Assembly: GCA_035048485.1 (NCBI GenBank)
Contig: CM068586.1
Span: forward strand, 47,691,215 to 47,755,214
Length of the DNA: 64,000 nucleotides
Direction of reading: 5' to 3'
DNA from: Pteria penguin
Lineage: Eukaryota > Mollusca > Bivalvia > Pterioida > Pteriidae
In this document: positions 43,771-64,000 of the stretch, in pieces
Layout: every line of letters starts with the position of its first letter
How positions within the stretch are numbered: position 1 is the stretch's first letter
Notes under the pieces: generated by a model
Databases searched by the model: none
Seen by the model: only the letters and a program-made list of their open reading frames with translations
Told to the model about the DNA's origin: nothing
Position numbers and translations under genes: made by a program

Positions 43771-44095
43771 CCGTTACATATATGACTGAAAAATAGTCCA
43801 AAACAATAGGAGGCAGTACATAATTATTCTGATAATATGATAGTAATCTCACTTTCACTCTGAAAACTGTTTCTGTGATGCATAGCCGGGAAAATGTTTT
43901 GCACTCCGAAAACTGTTTGCACGGTTCAGGTACGTTTACCTTCGTAATCAGTCCAACTATCGGGCCGCCGTCGGACTATCGGGCTATCGGATTATCGGGC
44001 CGTCGGACTATCGGACCGTCGGACTATTGGGCTGTCGGACTATTGGGCCGTCGGACTATCGAGCCGTCGGACTATAAGGCGGTCACCAATATATA

Positions 44096-44205
44096 AATAC
44101 TCATGTAGCATGTGGTTAATATATGTACACAGATGTAGTTTGTGGGTGATATATATACACGCATGTAGTATGTGCGTAATATATATACAGACATGTCACG
44201 TAGTA
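44096..44205. repeat. 28-30 bp minisatellite, right end
   Basis: Three or four diverged units (CATGTAGCATGTGGTTAATA and similar) after the foldback element mark the far side of the array. Confidence 0.85.
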
Positions 44206-44357
44206 CATGTAGATACCACTTTTCACAGGCAGGTAAGGTTTGCACCAGCAAAGATATATATAATCAAATTATGTTACTGAGGTAGCGACAACAATTTAAT
44301 TACTTATTGTGGTGTAAGGAGCGCTAGATATCTCTAAAGCTTCATTGTCTTTTGTAG

Positions 44358-52855
<8,498 letters not shown>

Positions 52856-53139
52856 TATCATGCCATTTCGGAAAAAATATGTTGTTGGATAAGAAATTCT
52901 TTTATGATCCATATTATATACAATGTCTTTACGTCTGATAATGATTATCTCTTTGTGTTATGTTAATATATTATTATAGTTTGTTGAATCCACTTCATAT
53001 ATTTAATGTGTAATTTATTGAATGTAAACAACGAAGAAGAGAAAACTGAAGACATTTGACAAAGCTGTATGACAAAATCACCAAGGACCTGCACACAAAA
53101 AATAAAGATAATAGAATATACACTGAAAAACGACATTAC

Positions 53140-54360
53140 ACAAATATTCGATTGTTCTGCGGTTACGATACCGACATAGGACGGTCAGTTGAAGTAACAA
53201 ACGTCACTCAATAAGTGTGGTTTACCGGTTTACGGGCGCCCACCTTCCCATTCACCACAAAAGCGGCACAATCAAAGGACACATTTAAAAATCTAAAGAC
53301 AATCCTCCATATAGAGAACAAGGATCAACAGGTTTCTCAAGAAGAGAGGTCATAAAAATTTTATTACACATGGAAAGTTTATAGAGTAATATGTTACTAT
53401 CAAAAATATGTAAGGCGACATCAAGATAAGTAAACTGTGCTCTGCCCGTATGTAAGCCTAGCTCAGATCCTTGATCAATAGGAGTCCCGACTAAGAGTCA
53501 GAGGCGACGAAGATCAGGACCTTGTCTCCTCTGAAAAAGTTTAGACAAAGCCTGTAATGGAGTCCCTACCGCCCTGTTAGTCAGCGTGCAACGCTCAAGT
53601 AAAAGTCCGCATTGGGTTGTAGAGGGATCCAATACAAGGACTATGATCTTAGCGATGATCTCGAGGTCATATTGTCGATGTCGAAAGCGGTTAATAATTT
53701 TAGAACCCGCGGATGTGAAATTATCGGAACCTTTGAACCTTTTTAGTTTGTACTCTAGATCATCAGAGAAATTGGGATGGGATATTCCACTGAATGCGTA
53801 TTGTTGAAAAGTCACATTTCGAAATTGAGATAAAATGTCTGAACAAGATCTGAGGGGGCAGGCTTGGTGTAGTGGTTAAGTGCATAGCTTGCGGCGACGA
53901 CGATCCGGGTTCGATTCCCGGGTTGCGCCACTATGTTTAAGAGAGGTTGGTAACCTCCTGATTCCATGAAATATTGTTGAAAGCGACGTAAAACACAAAT
54001 CAACCAACCAACCAACTGAACAAGAACTGTAAAATTTATCAAACGTTTTTCGAAGTATATTATATCTTTAACCTTGAGTAAGAAGTTGAAAAATAATCTG
54101 AGAATTTTTTTTTTGCATGAAAATCCAAAACATTTGTGCAGGCCCTAGCGAACTGAACCAATTGACTAATATATATACCATATGATGGGAGTCTGAGGAC
54201 ATCACCATTTAGATAAGGGAAATTTTTAGGAAATCCAAAGCCGTCAAGTTTATCATATATGTTGGTATGAATATTGTTGTTAACAATTTTAATATTTGAG
54301 TCCAAAAGAGGTGTTTCCTGGTCGGAAGTATCGGCTTTCTGTAATTAAGTTCAGATGGAT
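53140..54360 (-). pseudogene. Penelope-like reverse transcriptase fragment 3 (C-terminal), split by a SINE
   Basis: On the minus strand 54305-54060 encodes NNIHTNIYDKLDGFGFP and SYGIYISQLVQFARAC, the conserved block after the catalytic site. After the SINE (53849-54015) 53815-53498 encodes SDDLEYKLKRFKGSDNF and DLEIIAKIIVLVLDP, the C-terminal part, to its stop. The UTR block follows to 53140. Confidence 0.75.
53849..54015 (+). mobile_element. tRNA-derived SINE (family B), full copy
   Basis: Box A TGGTGTAGTGG and box B GGTTCGATTCC are intact. The tail is (CAAC)n. Target duplication CTGAACAAGA is at 53839-53848 and 54016-54025. It is inserted in a Penelope-like fragment and so is younger than it. 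Confidence 0.9.
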
Positions 54361-55059
54361 AATGTCAGTAATATTGTTTGAGTTGCAATATACCTTCCTC
54401 TTCTTCTTCAGCATATGGCGTCTTCGTTTCACAACTTATACGCTATGCCAGGGCATGCTCTAAATACGAAAATTTCGTCCTGAGAGCGAGGCTTCTTGCC
54501 AAAAAACTACTCTTACTAGGATATATTTAGGAACGTTTGAAATTGTCACTGAGGAAGTTCCATGGTCGTTATAGGGATCTATTACAATTTCAGATTCCTC
54601 TTTCAAGAATGCTAACCGATAGTTTGGGACCTGACCATACAAAATAACCGTCTTAACTTTTTGACTATACTTGATTTGACATAATACGTATAAACATGTA
54701 TATACAGACATTTGTTTACCTGCGTTTCCGACACCGGAATTTCAGACAGGCAGCGTTTCTTGCTTTGAATTAGAAAATTTGACTTCGTGTTCCTGTCTCC
54801 TTTGTATTTTCATGCGTGTATATTTAAGTATTTACCTCCTCGACTTGAAAAGTCTTTGCAGGACTTTTGCGACGGGTGTTGCATGCAACCAGGGTACGCT
54901 CACTCCTCCCGGGCACCTGGTCTCACCTCGATTTTATTGGGGTTCGCATTTGTCTGAATATGACACTAAACACGATATTGTCCCCTTTATTCCATTGACT
55001 ACGAGATATGGTTTACCCATCGGTACTTCTTCGTTTTTTACTTTCAAACTCCGGGTTAT

Positions 55060-55270
55060 TGATAACTGAAATATCATCGAGAGGTGTCATTGAACTTATC
55101 AATACGGCCAAAACGTTGAAGTTTGTTCAAAATGCATAATGTATCTCTAATAACAGTATAAAAATAAATCTGCCTTAAAGGGAGCGCAGTTAGTGCCCAT
55201 AGGAATCCTAATAATCTGTTGATAAGTCTTGCCATTAGATTGTACATAAATATTATCCATCAAAAATGTG
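55060..55270 (-). pseudogene. Penelope-like reverse transcriptase fragment 4
   Basis: The minus strand encodes GKTYQQIIRIPMGTNCAPFK then ADLFLYCY, the RT block before the catalytic site, followed by a stop. Third copy of this region in the window. Confidence 0.75.
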
Positions 55271-56114
55271 ATGGCATTTCACAACTCAGTACAAGTCCAT
55301 TATTTATAAGGGTTAACCGTATGCCGTAGTCCATGGAATAAAAAGACAATATCGTGTCATACTCAGACAAATGCGAAGCCCAATGAAATTCAAGTGAGAC
55401 CAGGTGCCCATGAGGAGTAAGCATCTCCTGGTTGCGTGAAACACCCGTGGCTAAAGTCCTGCAACAACTTTTCAAACCGAGTAAGTAAATACATAATTAT
55501 ATACATATGAGCACATGATGGAGACACTCAGTCAAATTATCCTATTCACGGTATGAAATTCTGGCGTCAGAAATGCACACCAACAAATGTCTGTATATAT
55601 ACGTATTATGTCAAATCAAGTATAATCAAATAGTTGAGACGGTTAGTTTGTATGATCAGATCCCAAAAAGTCGGTTAACATTCTTGAAAGTGAACCTCAA
55701 ATTAACTGCATCACATCCCTCTATCGACACTTTAATTTGCTCATTGACAATTCCAAACATTCTTCAATATATCCATGTAAGGGTAGTTTCGTGGCAAGAA
55801 GACACACTTTCAGGACGAAATTTTTGTATTTAAAGCAGGCCCCGTTCTGAAATGAAGTCGCAGTCGAGGAAGGTATGTTGGTAATGATAACCTTGAAGTC
55901 GTCACGTCTGTCATAAAAGTATATCGAGGTATGAAGCAGAAAATGCGCTTTCAGTTTTATCTTTTATGACGAGTTCCTTTGGAATATATGAAAATCGTAC
56001 TACATCCATATCCTGTTTTGACAGGCTAAATACAGATTCTGTACATATTCCTTACGTCTTAAGTAGTGCAGTACTGTTTTAGTAATCCATATAGTTTGGA
56101 CATTCATAGAGGGT

Positions 56115-56335
56115 GTGGCTAGTCAAATGTAAAGATGATGGATAAATCCAAATCCAAATCATGAAACCAAAGGACATACAAAATCAGTAAAAATGAAAAC
56201 CAAGTAGAAAACAACGAGAAATGTCTACTTGAAAAGCATGTGAACCTCCTTGATGGAGTGAGATCAGTTGCCCGGGAAGAGTGAGCATCTCCTGCTAGCT
56301 ATCATCACCCGTCACATATACCCTGTGACCGACAA
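56115..56335 (-). repeat. Dispersed repeat block copy 3
   Basis: Reverse orientation of 49559-49775 (AAAGATGATGGATAAATCCA, GTCACATATACCC). Confidence 0.7.
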
Positions 56336-57094
56336 GACACTTAACAATCCATATCAGATTTCTTCTGTTTCCCAGGGATCCATAAATGTTGTAGGTGGTA
56401 CAGTGACATTGGAACTTGTACTGTCGTATGCATGATTATGATTAGTTTGCTATTCAAATATTTACACTTTGGATTTTCACAGTTTCGGCCTTGCGCATCA
56501 CTGAAGATATAAAAATTGAGGAAACGCGCAAAGGGTTCACGTTTAAGTAAAGATGATGGATAAATACAGACCATACGTATAAAAATCACGAAACCGGAGG
56601 ACATACAAAGTCAATGAAAATGAAGTACATATGTGAAAACACCATTGTATAAGAGACAGCAACTTGCTGTTAATCAAATCATGAGGCAGAGATGTATAAA
56701 GTGTAGAAAAATCAAATGTAGAAATTTGAGTCGCTTGAAATTTAGTGAAAGAAGTTTGTCTATAACTTCATGAGAATGTTAATTGACCAAAAGTAATTGA
56801 TGTTACTATTATGAAATGCGACATCACAATATTTGATAATATGATTTTTTATAGCAGTTTGAGCAGACGTAATATGTTTCGATAGTATGGTAGTAGAGCA
56901 GTGGCTAGAATTAAATATGAAACGTGATTTATATGGACTTTTATGTAGTTCAGGGAGCCAATAGATATTTATCAGTTTTAATTTTGAAGTCGGACATGGT
57001 CATGAGGAGATCGTGCAAGGTGCTGTCTTTTGAGGTAGGGCTTTCCACATATGTACGAGTGGAGTTTAATTCGTTTTTAAGTACTTCAATACAT

Positions 57095-57384
57095 GTATAA
57101 TATAGTTTTCAAACAACTACTTCGACTTCTCCAAATATAAATACATATGGAATTTACACGATCTGACTCTTTCTACTGGGTATATGTGACGGGTGTTGCT
57201 AGCAAGCAGGAGATGCTCACTTTCCCCGGGCACCTGATCTCACTCCATCACAGGGGTTCACATATGCTCTTCAAGTAGACATATTTTGTTATTTTCCATT
57301 TGTTTTTCATTTTCACTGATTTTGTATGTCCTCTGGTTTTATGATTTTTGGACTTGTGGTTTGGATTTATCCATCATCTTTACA
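57095..57384 (+). repeat. Dispersed repeat block copy 2
   Basis: Same as 49559-49775 but extends further left (ACAACTACTTCGACTTCTCC). At 57384 it joins abruptly to Penelope-like coding sequence on the other strand, so the junction is a rearrangement or a truncation point. Confidence 0.7.
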
Positions 57385-58960
57385 TGTTATTACCTGCTTT
57401 ATCAGCAGGAACAAAGACATATTTAGCATGTAAGTCAGCTATCCTCTTTTTAATAGAATTTGCCGTCAATGTATCAGGCTGTTGAAATAAATGCGGATTT
57501 TCCGTAAAGTTCTGAATACGGATATCGACAATTCTTAAAATCTCGTATTTCCAATCATATCATACGAATGAACCTTTACCAGTTCTTTTTTACACCAACG
57601 TTTACAATATGTAGGTAAAGCATCCTCTATAACGTCACGGCATTTATTGAAATCTATTCTGGATGGTAACCTATATTTAGGTCCTTTTCCAAAAATGGTA
57701 CTCAATTTCTTGTCCGAAATACAATTTAGGTCACCAGTAATAATATTACTTGCCGGTTTATAAACATATTTAGAATTTTCACAAGAACACGACGAAGAAA
57801 TAGAGTCTGAAATATCAGGGTTAGATGTAACTCTATTGTAATTTAAAATGAGATTTCTTATAGGCTTTTTGTACTGGTAACAAATAAGTGGAGGTTCTAA
57901 ATTCTCAAAATATTGGGGGATTTTAGATGTGACTCTATGATCACGGTAAATATTACAAATGTTAATTAGATCGAAGCCTTTATTAATATATTTAATTTTG
58001 AAAAAATTGCTGCTTGAGTGGAAGAGACGGAATACGAGGAAAGAGTTTATTATATGAAAATAAAATAATTCATTTGAGTTTTTATCAATCAGAATTGCTT
58101 AAAGTTCGAAGATCAGCTTCGTCCAGGATAGGTTTTAATTTATTTACCGGAATAGAGGATAGTGCATGCAAAAGTTCATGACGGGTTTAATCTAGTAGAG
58201 CTCGGCTTTTTTAACATCTGATTTCGTATCACCAGGTAATTTAGAGATATTTTCTACTGGAGTTATTTTCACATTGTTAGTATTATGTTGGTATTTATTA
58301 AAGTGATTTTAGAGAAAATTCTGGTATTTACGTCGTGAATTATTACGAATTTTATAGGAATGATTCCGACAACGTTGTTTCAAAGTTTGAGAAGTTTCAC
58401 TGACATATTGAGCCCCACATCCTCCAGCTTCTCATGTGATGACATATATAACATTGACAGTATTTCAATGTATGTCTTTGTCTAATTTGGTTTTATATGT
58501 ATCTCCATAAACTGAAGATTCAATATTGAACTTGCAGATTAAATGATGGCAAGTAAGACATTTCTTGGAGTTGCACTTATTAATCTTAGAATACCCTCTG
58601 CGTATAGAATTGACAGCTCTGTAAGAATTTATAGGTGTGAATGTTTTTGAAAATGAAATAGAACGTTTAATAGGGAAACTACTTTTAAGTGGAGAAATAT
58701 GAACCTTAGTGGTGCCAAATAATTTTCTACAAGAAATACCAGGTATATGAAGAGCGGACACAGAGGGTAATCTAAGTGGTGTGATTATAAATTTAGGAGA
58801 TTTGTATTTCAATTTCATTTTATTTAAAGCCATTTTAATAAACAAAGGGGCGGGGGAATAAGGATGTACAAACCTAGGGGAAAGCTCCCACACAACCAAG
58901 TCAGTAACTATTGGGTGAATAATAACACTTGAAACACCAGACACGGGGAACCTTTTTACA
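57385..58960 (-). pseudogene. Permuted Penelope-like element: GIY-YIG domain upstream of RT N-terminus
   Basis: Reading the minus strand from 58944: a basic N-terminal region, then a cysteine/histidine cluster CNSKKCLTCHHLIC, then YGDTYKTK. From 58470, NVIYVIT, then GAQYVSETSQTLKQRCRNH, a GIY-YIG endonuclease with the usual C..CG.QYVGET.Q.L..R...H pattern. Then 58020-57540 gives YINKGFDLINICNIYRD, PASNIITGDLNCI and KGPKYRLPSRIDFNKC. The RT entry motif KYVFVPADKAGNN ends at the 57385 junction. There are several stops and frame changes. The endonuclease before RT is the permuted order (Naiad-type). Confidence 0.75.
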
Positions 58961-59699
58961 GGCTCAACACTGCATCTGAGAATAAGTGTAGATATGAAAG
59001 AAAAAAGAGGAGTTACTGGCTCAGGAAAAGCATTTTAGTAAAAGCATTTTGAATAATTTCTGCTAATCTTTCTTTTAATTTCTGATGAGGGATCGTTGTG
59101 TAAAGAGACTTGATGGAGTGAATTTTAGTAAAACTTTTTGATTTTAGATGTTCTAACAAATATTTTGAATTTTCAAGGATTCACATTTGATTCATTTCAC
59201 TTCTGGAATATACTGTTTCGCAATACCTATGAAGGCCAGATTTAATTTCTTATAATATTTTTGTGAGTAACATCGATATAGATTTTGTAGAACACTTCGA
59301 GGAACCAGCGACGAAGCGTTGTTTGTAAGGATTTTTGTGCATTTTTGGGATGCAGTACAAATATGAAAGTTATAAATTTGATTTATTTGTGTCATTTGCT
59401 GAATTTAATCCTAATTCTTTCACTAGGCTGTCAAAGCACCATTTCTTACAAGTAAATGTATAATTATTAGAAGTGTTATCTGCTGGTGTAATGATATGAT
59501 GTTCTTGGAGGAAGTTAAGTTCTCTGACAGCATCAGGGTCTTTGAATCAAAATCGAAGAAGTACCAAACCGTTAATAATTTTCAATGTCCAAGGACAGAT
59601 ACAAAATCGTGTAAGTTTCATAAAGGAACTGTTGTTAACCCCGAAATACTGAAAAATTCCGAGGTGAGACCAGGTGCGCGGGGAGAGATTCGAACCTGG

Positions 59700-60300
59700 T
59701 GTTAACAGAGCCTTGTAATTTTTTTAATTTTGATTTTTGATTGCAGCAGTACTGCAATAGATTTTATACATTCCGAAAGAGTGTCGATCTGTACTTCCTC
59801 TCTTTTTGACCAATGTGTAGCATATAATATTCTCAAAATTTTGGCTCCATGTGAATGATCTGGGTTCTCTGTATTTTGGACCTTTAAGTAAAAGTTCTCT
59901 GAATTTGGTGTTTTTAACAATATCACCAGTATTGACATGGACTCAAGGAGATTGATTGATTGATTTTTGTTTTACGTCACAGCACGAATATTTCACGTAT
60001 ATGGTGACGGCATCTGCCTGATACGAGGCATACAAATTTTCAACTTTGCAACGGACCCACCCGAAGCAGACTCAAGGAGAATATATGAAATTAGATGAGG
60101 AACATGCACAAGATTGAGGATAGCATACAGAGTTGCTAAGATCAAGACACTGCAGAAACCTTTTGTAATCATAAATTTTGGGGCAGTTGGTGTGTTAAGT
60201 AGCCCAAACCTCAATAGTCCAAAGTCAAAATCAATAGTTATAAAATCACGAAAGAGGAGTGCATACAAAATCAGCAAACGTGGACTCTCATGTATTTGAT
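59700..60300 (-). pseudogene. Penelope-like fragment 6 (region before RT), split by a SINE
   Basis: On the minus strand: IYDYKRFLQCLDLSN, CACSSSNFIYSP, then the SINE, then VNTGDIVKNTKFRELLLKG and PKYREPRSF, and in another frame HWSKREEVQIDTLSE. It is the same segment as 58020-57540 in a diverged copy. Confidence 0.7.
59952..60068 (-). mobile_element. 5'-truncated SINE (family A) with target duplication
   Basis: It has the tail and body of the 28427 SINE (GATTGATTGATT, CGTATATGGTGACGGCATCT) but no tRNA head. Target duplication GACTCAAGGAGA is at 59940-59951 and 60069-60080. Truncation at the head fits target-primed reverse transcription. Confidence 0.88.
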
Positions 60301-60325
60301 TTCGAAGAGGAATGAGGACCAATGC

Positions 60326-60328
<3 letters not shown>

Positions 60329-60359
<31 letters not shown>
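60329..60359. repeat. (GA)n microsatellite
   Basis: About 15 uninterrupted GA dinucleotides. Confidence 0.97.
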
Positions 60360-60361
<2 letters not shown>

Positions 60362-60549
60362 ATAACGGGCAAATCATTCCAAATCGCATACAAAATCCTC
60401 TAATGCAAAATAACACTGTATGTATATGTGAGTTCCTCATCCTTAACCTTCTAAAATACTCAAAATAATGTTTCTTTTTCCGTGACGTGCAGGTAGTAAC
60501 CAATAAAGATATATTATGTTGTAATAACTTTATATTTCTACCAACAGAG

Positions 60550-61060
60550 TTATCAGATTAACATTAATGATATAAAGCTTAAACAAACATGCAAAAGTGA
60601 AGAATTTGGAATATACCAAAATGTAGTGTGATTATGTGTGAAAATATCACTAAGTATAGATTTAAAAGTTTGAAATACAACATTTATTTGAGAACCTTCC
60701 CCTTTGGGTATGACATGTAAAATCCTGGAATGGATCAAGCTATTTGTATCGTCCTTAATATTTGCGCTATATTGACGCTTGACAAATGACATATTCTGAG
60801 ATTTCAAGTTATCTACAAGGTCCTTTGAATGTTTTAGTATCCAAAACTGATTAACACCACTTCAAGAATAGATTAAACCGGAGTAGATATAATCTGAAGT
60901 GTTCATGTCCGTAACGAAGATAGAATTTTGACATGGAGAGATGAAAAGGTTTGGTAGAACATTTAATGGATTCTGCAATATATCTTAGTTTGAATAGAGT
61001 GTTATGCAGTTTAGGAATCCATATTAAGTATGGTAACTCCAAATCTTTCTCTTTAGTATG
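60550..61060 (-). pseudogene. Penelope-like reverse transcriptase fragment 5 (RT start)
   Basis: The minus strand encodes LPYLIWIPKLHNTLFKLRYI, AESIKCSTKP, and in the next frame NQFWILKHSKDLVDNLKSQN. This is the RT finger region (LP..YWIPKLHK.PYK.R.IA.S..CSTK). A further frame to 60553 keeps the reading open but I could not match it. Confidence 0.75.
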
Positions 61061-61069
61061 TATATTAAA

Positions 61070-62260
61070 ATGACTTCAAATTGATTTATTGTTGTCAATC
61101 CTGGAGACTTATGTCCAGCGGGGATCTGTAGTACACTGGATGCAGTATCGTAGCCAATTTAATTAGTGCCATTAGCCAAACTGATTTGATAAAAAAATAC
61201 ATTAAAATCTAACCACTGGAGGAACAGCGTTGTGAAAGCAGATGTGAAATTATTGATGTTGCCAAGTATACGACTACCACCTTCTCACAAATGCAAGAAA
61301 CTATCTGTTTGGTTTGTTGTTCTCAGGGTGCTGCTACCGTCTGTAAGGAATATGCTGCCTTCCTAAATCGCATTCATGATGTCACCGGTGACACATAATT
61401 TTGTTACCATTATACAAGTAAAAAAAACTTGTCACATTAGGGATATGGCAAGCACCTAGCGTGTATTCTCACATAGCCACTGTATGTGCACTGCTTCCTA
61501 AGAAGAAACGTTCGTGTACGTCCATTTGAAAATATAGTCGATATACACTTGTAATTGAATAATCATACTGTCGATGATTGTTGTCTTTAGAGTGCTTATA
61601 CTACATTACATAAACCCATCATTCTTCAATATGCATTATGTAATATCAATGACTATGTAAATGTAGGAAGTCATATTCCTACTTCTTACCAGAAATATAT
61701 ATAATATAATATAGGCTCTTGTAACATTCATTTAACATTCTTGTAACATTTATGGTACATCTCCTTGGTGACTTCTGCCCTACAGCTAAGTCAGATGTCT
61801 TTCCCTTTCCCTCTTGTAACATTCGACGCTGGTATATTTCAGTATTACAAAGTTTAATCTATTCAATTTCTGCTTTGAGGAAGCAATTATCTCATTGCTT
61901 CATACAGACAGAAGTGTGCTTTCAATCAGTAGTCCTATATCATTTATTTAAGGAAACCATCAAAGAACAACAATTCTGTTTCGTATCAAGATAGCAGTTT
62001 ACCATACAAAATTTATGTGTATATGAACACTTCACTCTACCATAGACCATCTACCATAGTTCAACCTCACAGTATTTCCTTTGAATGTAGCAATATCCTA
62101 CTTACTCTACCTATAGCGTATTCATATCCAAGTTAAAACCTAATGCCAGAGAATGTTCAAATTACAGTGACTTTGCTTTGAGGACAAAAGTCTTTCAGAT
62201 ACGATGTATGATCAAAACGTCTACCAGCATTGAAAGTAAAAACAGGAAGAAGTACCGAAG
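61070..62260. other. No gene recognised
   Basis: Mixed intergenic repeat debris. The block at 61084-61140 (TGGAGACTTATGTCCAGCGG) recurs at 62470-62530. One diverged unit of the 28055 minisatellite lies at 61750-61805. Confidence 0.4.
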
Positions 62261-62539
62261 TGTAAATCGTACCTTATAGTCCATGATATAAAAGGACAAT
62301 ATCGTGTTTAGTGTCATATTCAGACAAATGCGAACCCCAATAACATCGAGGTGAGACCAGGTGCTCGGGAGGAGTAAGCGTCATCTGGTTGCTTGCAACA
62401 ACTGTCGCAACAGTCCTGCAGCAACTTTACAAGACAGAAACTTTATAATTTATCTTTAGTATGTATATTAAAATGAATTCAAATTGATTTATAGTTGTCA
62501 AGCCTGGAGACTCATGTCCAGCGGGGATCTGTATCATAA

Positions 62540-62650
62540 ATATAGAACATATATACCTTATAATTTAGTGCACCATATGCGCATTTCGACAACTTATGTC
62601 TCTTCAGTGATGCTCGTGGCCAAATGATTGGAATTCTCAAAATATACAAA
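62540..62650 (-). ncRNA. Hammerhead-ribozyme-like relic, copy 3
   Basis: Same core as 49960-50070 with one compensating change in stem II (loop side). Here stem III is followed by CUA, so a UA lies one base later than a hammerhead needs. Confidence 0.33.
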
Positions 62651-62994
62651 TCTTTGAAGAGCAGTGTTCAATCAAAAGGACCAAAAAAGTGAACCAAAGA
62701 ATCTATCTAAGGACAGAGCTATGCATGAGGGAGATACTCCTTAGTTTTAGAGTGATTTATTTAATTTGATGGCTGAAAATTTAAAGTATATATTGCATGT
62801 CAGTACAAAAGCACTGAAAACTAGACTTATGATGCCCTCGGGGACTATCATGTTGATGTCGCATATATTTTTATATCATTTTGTGTTTTACAATAACTTA
62901 AGTGTTTATATTTTTATGACCTCTCAATATGCGATACCTGTTGACCCTTGTTCTTTACATGGAGGATCATGTATATATTTTTAAATGTACGTCC

Positions 62995-63225
62995 TTTGAT
63001 TGTTCTGCTGTTACGGTGAGTGGGAATCTGGGCCCGTAAACCGGTTAACCACACCATTTGTTTGGCTTTTGTCAAATTAAATGACCGTCCTAAGTCGGTA
63101 TCTTAATTGCACTACTATCAAATATTTTTGTTATGTGTTATATTTGCTAGTATATTATTGATATTCATGTATTGTATAGCTCCATGGTGACTTTTGCCAC
63201 ATTACTGAGCCAGTAACTCCCCCTT
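62995..63225 (+). repeat. Penelope-related UTR block, opposite orientation
   Basis: Matches the complement of 48290-48560 and parts of 30740-30850 (GTGAGTGGGAATCTGGG, GTAAACCGG). The 30.7-kb and 31.3-kb pieces show that the same family also decayed in the middle of the window. Confidence 0.65.
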
Positions 63226-63384
63226 TTTTTATCAATATATTCCTCCCTTCATCTTCAGCATTTTCTCCATTTTCTGTTTCAACTTCTGAAAAAAAAGCCT
63301 CATATTGCTCTCCTAAATACACATATACAATGTCCACACCCTTGCAACTGCACCTTAATCGAAAGTTTTTGTATTGTTTTTGTA

Positions 63385-63615
63385 ACAATGTAAAGATAAT
63401 GGATAAATCCAAACCAAAAGTCTAAAAATCACGAAACCAGAGGACATACAAAATCAATGAAAATGAAAACCAAGTGGAAAATAGCAAAAAATGTCTACTT
63501 GAAGAGCAAATGTTAATCCCTATGATGGAGTGAGATCAGGTGCCCGCGGAGAGTGAGCATCTCCTGCTTGCATACAACACCCGTCACATATACCCAATAG
63601 AAAGAGTCAAATCGT
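63385..63615 (-). repeat. Dispersed repeat block copy 4
   Basis: Reverse orientation of 49559-49775, followed on the right by the same TTCCATATATATTTATAT segment as 57095-57384. Confidence 0.7.
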
Positions 63616-63639
63616 GTAAATTCCATATATATTTATATA

Positions 63640-64000
63640 TGGAGAAGTCAAAGTAGGTAACCTTCTAGTATAGAAGATGTCAAATCTGTGTAAAATGATC
63701 GGAATCGGTCTCAGTCCAGAATGTCATTTACAAGTCTGGATAACGAGATATCATATGGAGTAATAAGTGTCTTATTACGCGATATGCGGGCGATTATGGA
63801 ATGTTGCTACTAATGAAAGGAAATTTTGTGATAGAGAAATTGAAATCGTCGCGTTTGTCATAGAGTGAGGTGTTCAATTGGCCATTAATGTCAAAAAACA
63901 ACATAATATCTAGGTACGAAGTAGAATTACTACTTTCTGTGGTTTTTTTTACCTCCAGTTCACTTGGATGGATAATGCTAAGGTAATCTGCGAATGAAAG
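63640..64000 (-). pseudogene. Penelope-like reverse transcriptase fragment 7 (runs off the window)
   Basis: The minus strand encodes FADYLSIIHPSELEVKKTTE, then TSYLDIMLFFDINGQLNTSL and YDKRDDFNFSITKFPF, then a stop before SPAYRV. It is the block just after the catalytic site. The catalytic site itself would be right of 64000. Confidence 0.75.

Larger units (their letters stand above)
42138..44087. mobile_element. 1950-bp foldback transposon with tandem 16-bp repeats in its ends
   Basis: The left end holds about six units of TAGTCCGACGGCCCGA and variants (42150-42232). The right end holds about nine in inverted orientation (43950-44078, CCGTCGGACTATCGGG). The outermost bases are GGTTCAAGCC on the left and GGCGGTCACC on the right, a partial inverted match. 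AATATATA flanks both sides (42130-42137, 44088-44095), an 8-bp target duplication, though the host array contains the same letters often. This design (simple tandem repeats within long inverted ends, 8-bp duplication) resembles sea urchin TU elements. No transposase is recognised inside, so it is probably nonautonomous. Confidence 0.75.

Overview
The window looks like nuclear DNA of a marine invertebrate, most likely a bivalve mollusc. This is inferred from AT-rich introns, TTAGGG-type interstitial telomere repeats, tRNA-derived SINEs, many Penelope-like retroelement relics and a young Ty3-type retrotransposon. No database search was possible, so the species is not identified.

Left part (about 3.6-22.3 kb, minus strand): the first twelve coding exons of a glycerophosphocholine phosphodiesterase GPCPD1 orthologue. 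It has an N-terminal starch-binding-like CBM20 domain, then a GDPD catalytic domain whose His-Arg, Glu-x-Asp and His residues are all visible. All joined exons keep phase. The gene runs off the left edge, so roughly the last third of the protein is missing. Five of its introns hold minisatellites, seven blocks in all with those counted separately; those in introns 4 and 6 are made of copies of the 3' end of the preceding exon, and in intron 6 also of its splice donor. Intron 5 holds a pogo/Tigger-type transposon relic, and introns 2 and 4 hold MITEs.

Middle (22.3-45 kb): no host gene recognised before the MAM gene. There are SINEs, hairpin MITEs (one tandem pair carrying TTAGGG repeats), a TA-target inverted-repeat element, and large (TA)n blocks. 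A 28-30 bp minisatellite has been split by three insertions: an 8.4 kb Ty3-type LTR retrotransposon (32932-41307), a SINE (41765-41928) and a 1.95 kb foldback element (42138-44087). The LTR element has two 507-bp LTRs that look identical, a GTAA target duplication and a tRNA-Leu-type primer site. Its coding layout is unusual: two small zinc-ribbon ORFs before gag, a Gag with two predicted membrane segments, a gag/pro overlap with a U UUA AAC slippery site and a pseudoknot, a full RT-RNaseH-integrase pol, and a C2H2 zinc-finger ORF after pol. Three in-frame stops and one frame change in gag/pro suggest this copy is defective or depends on recoding.

Right part (44.3-64 kb): a plus-strand gene for a type I membrane protein with one MAM domain, nine exons visible (44358-52855), its first exon(s) not found. 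Its introns and the DNA beyond it are crowded with minus-strand fragments of Penelope-like elements. One fragment has the GIY-YIG endonuclease upstream of the reverse transcriptase, the permuted domain order.
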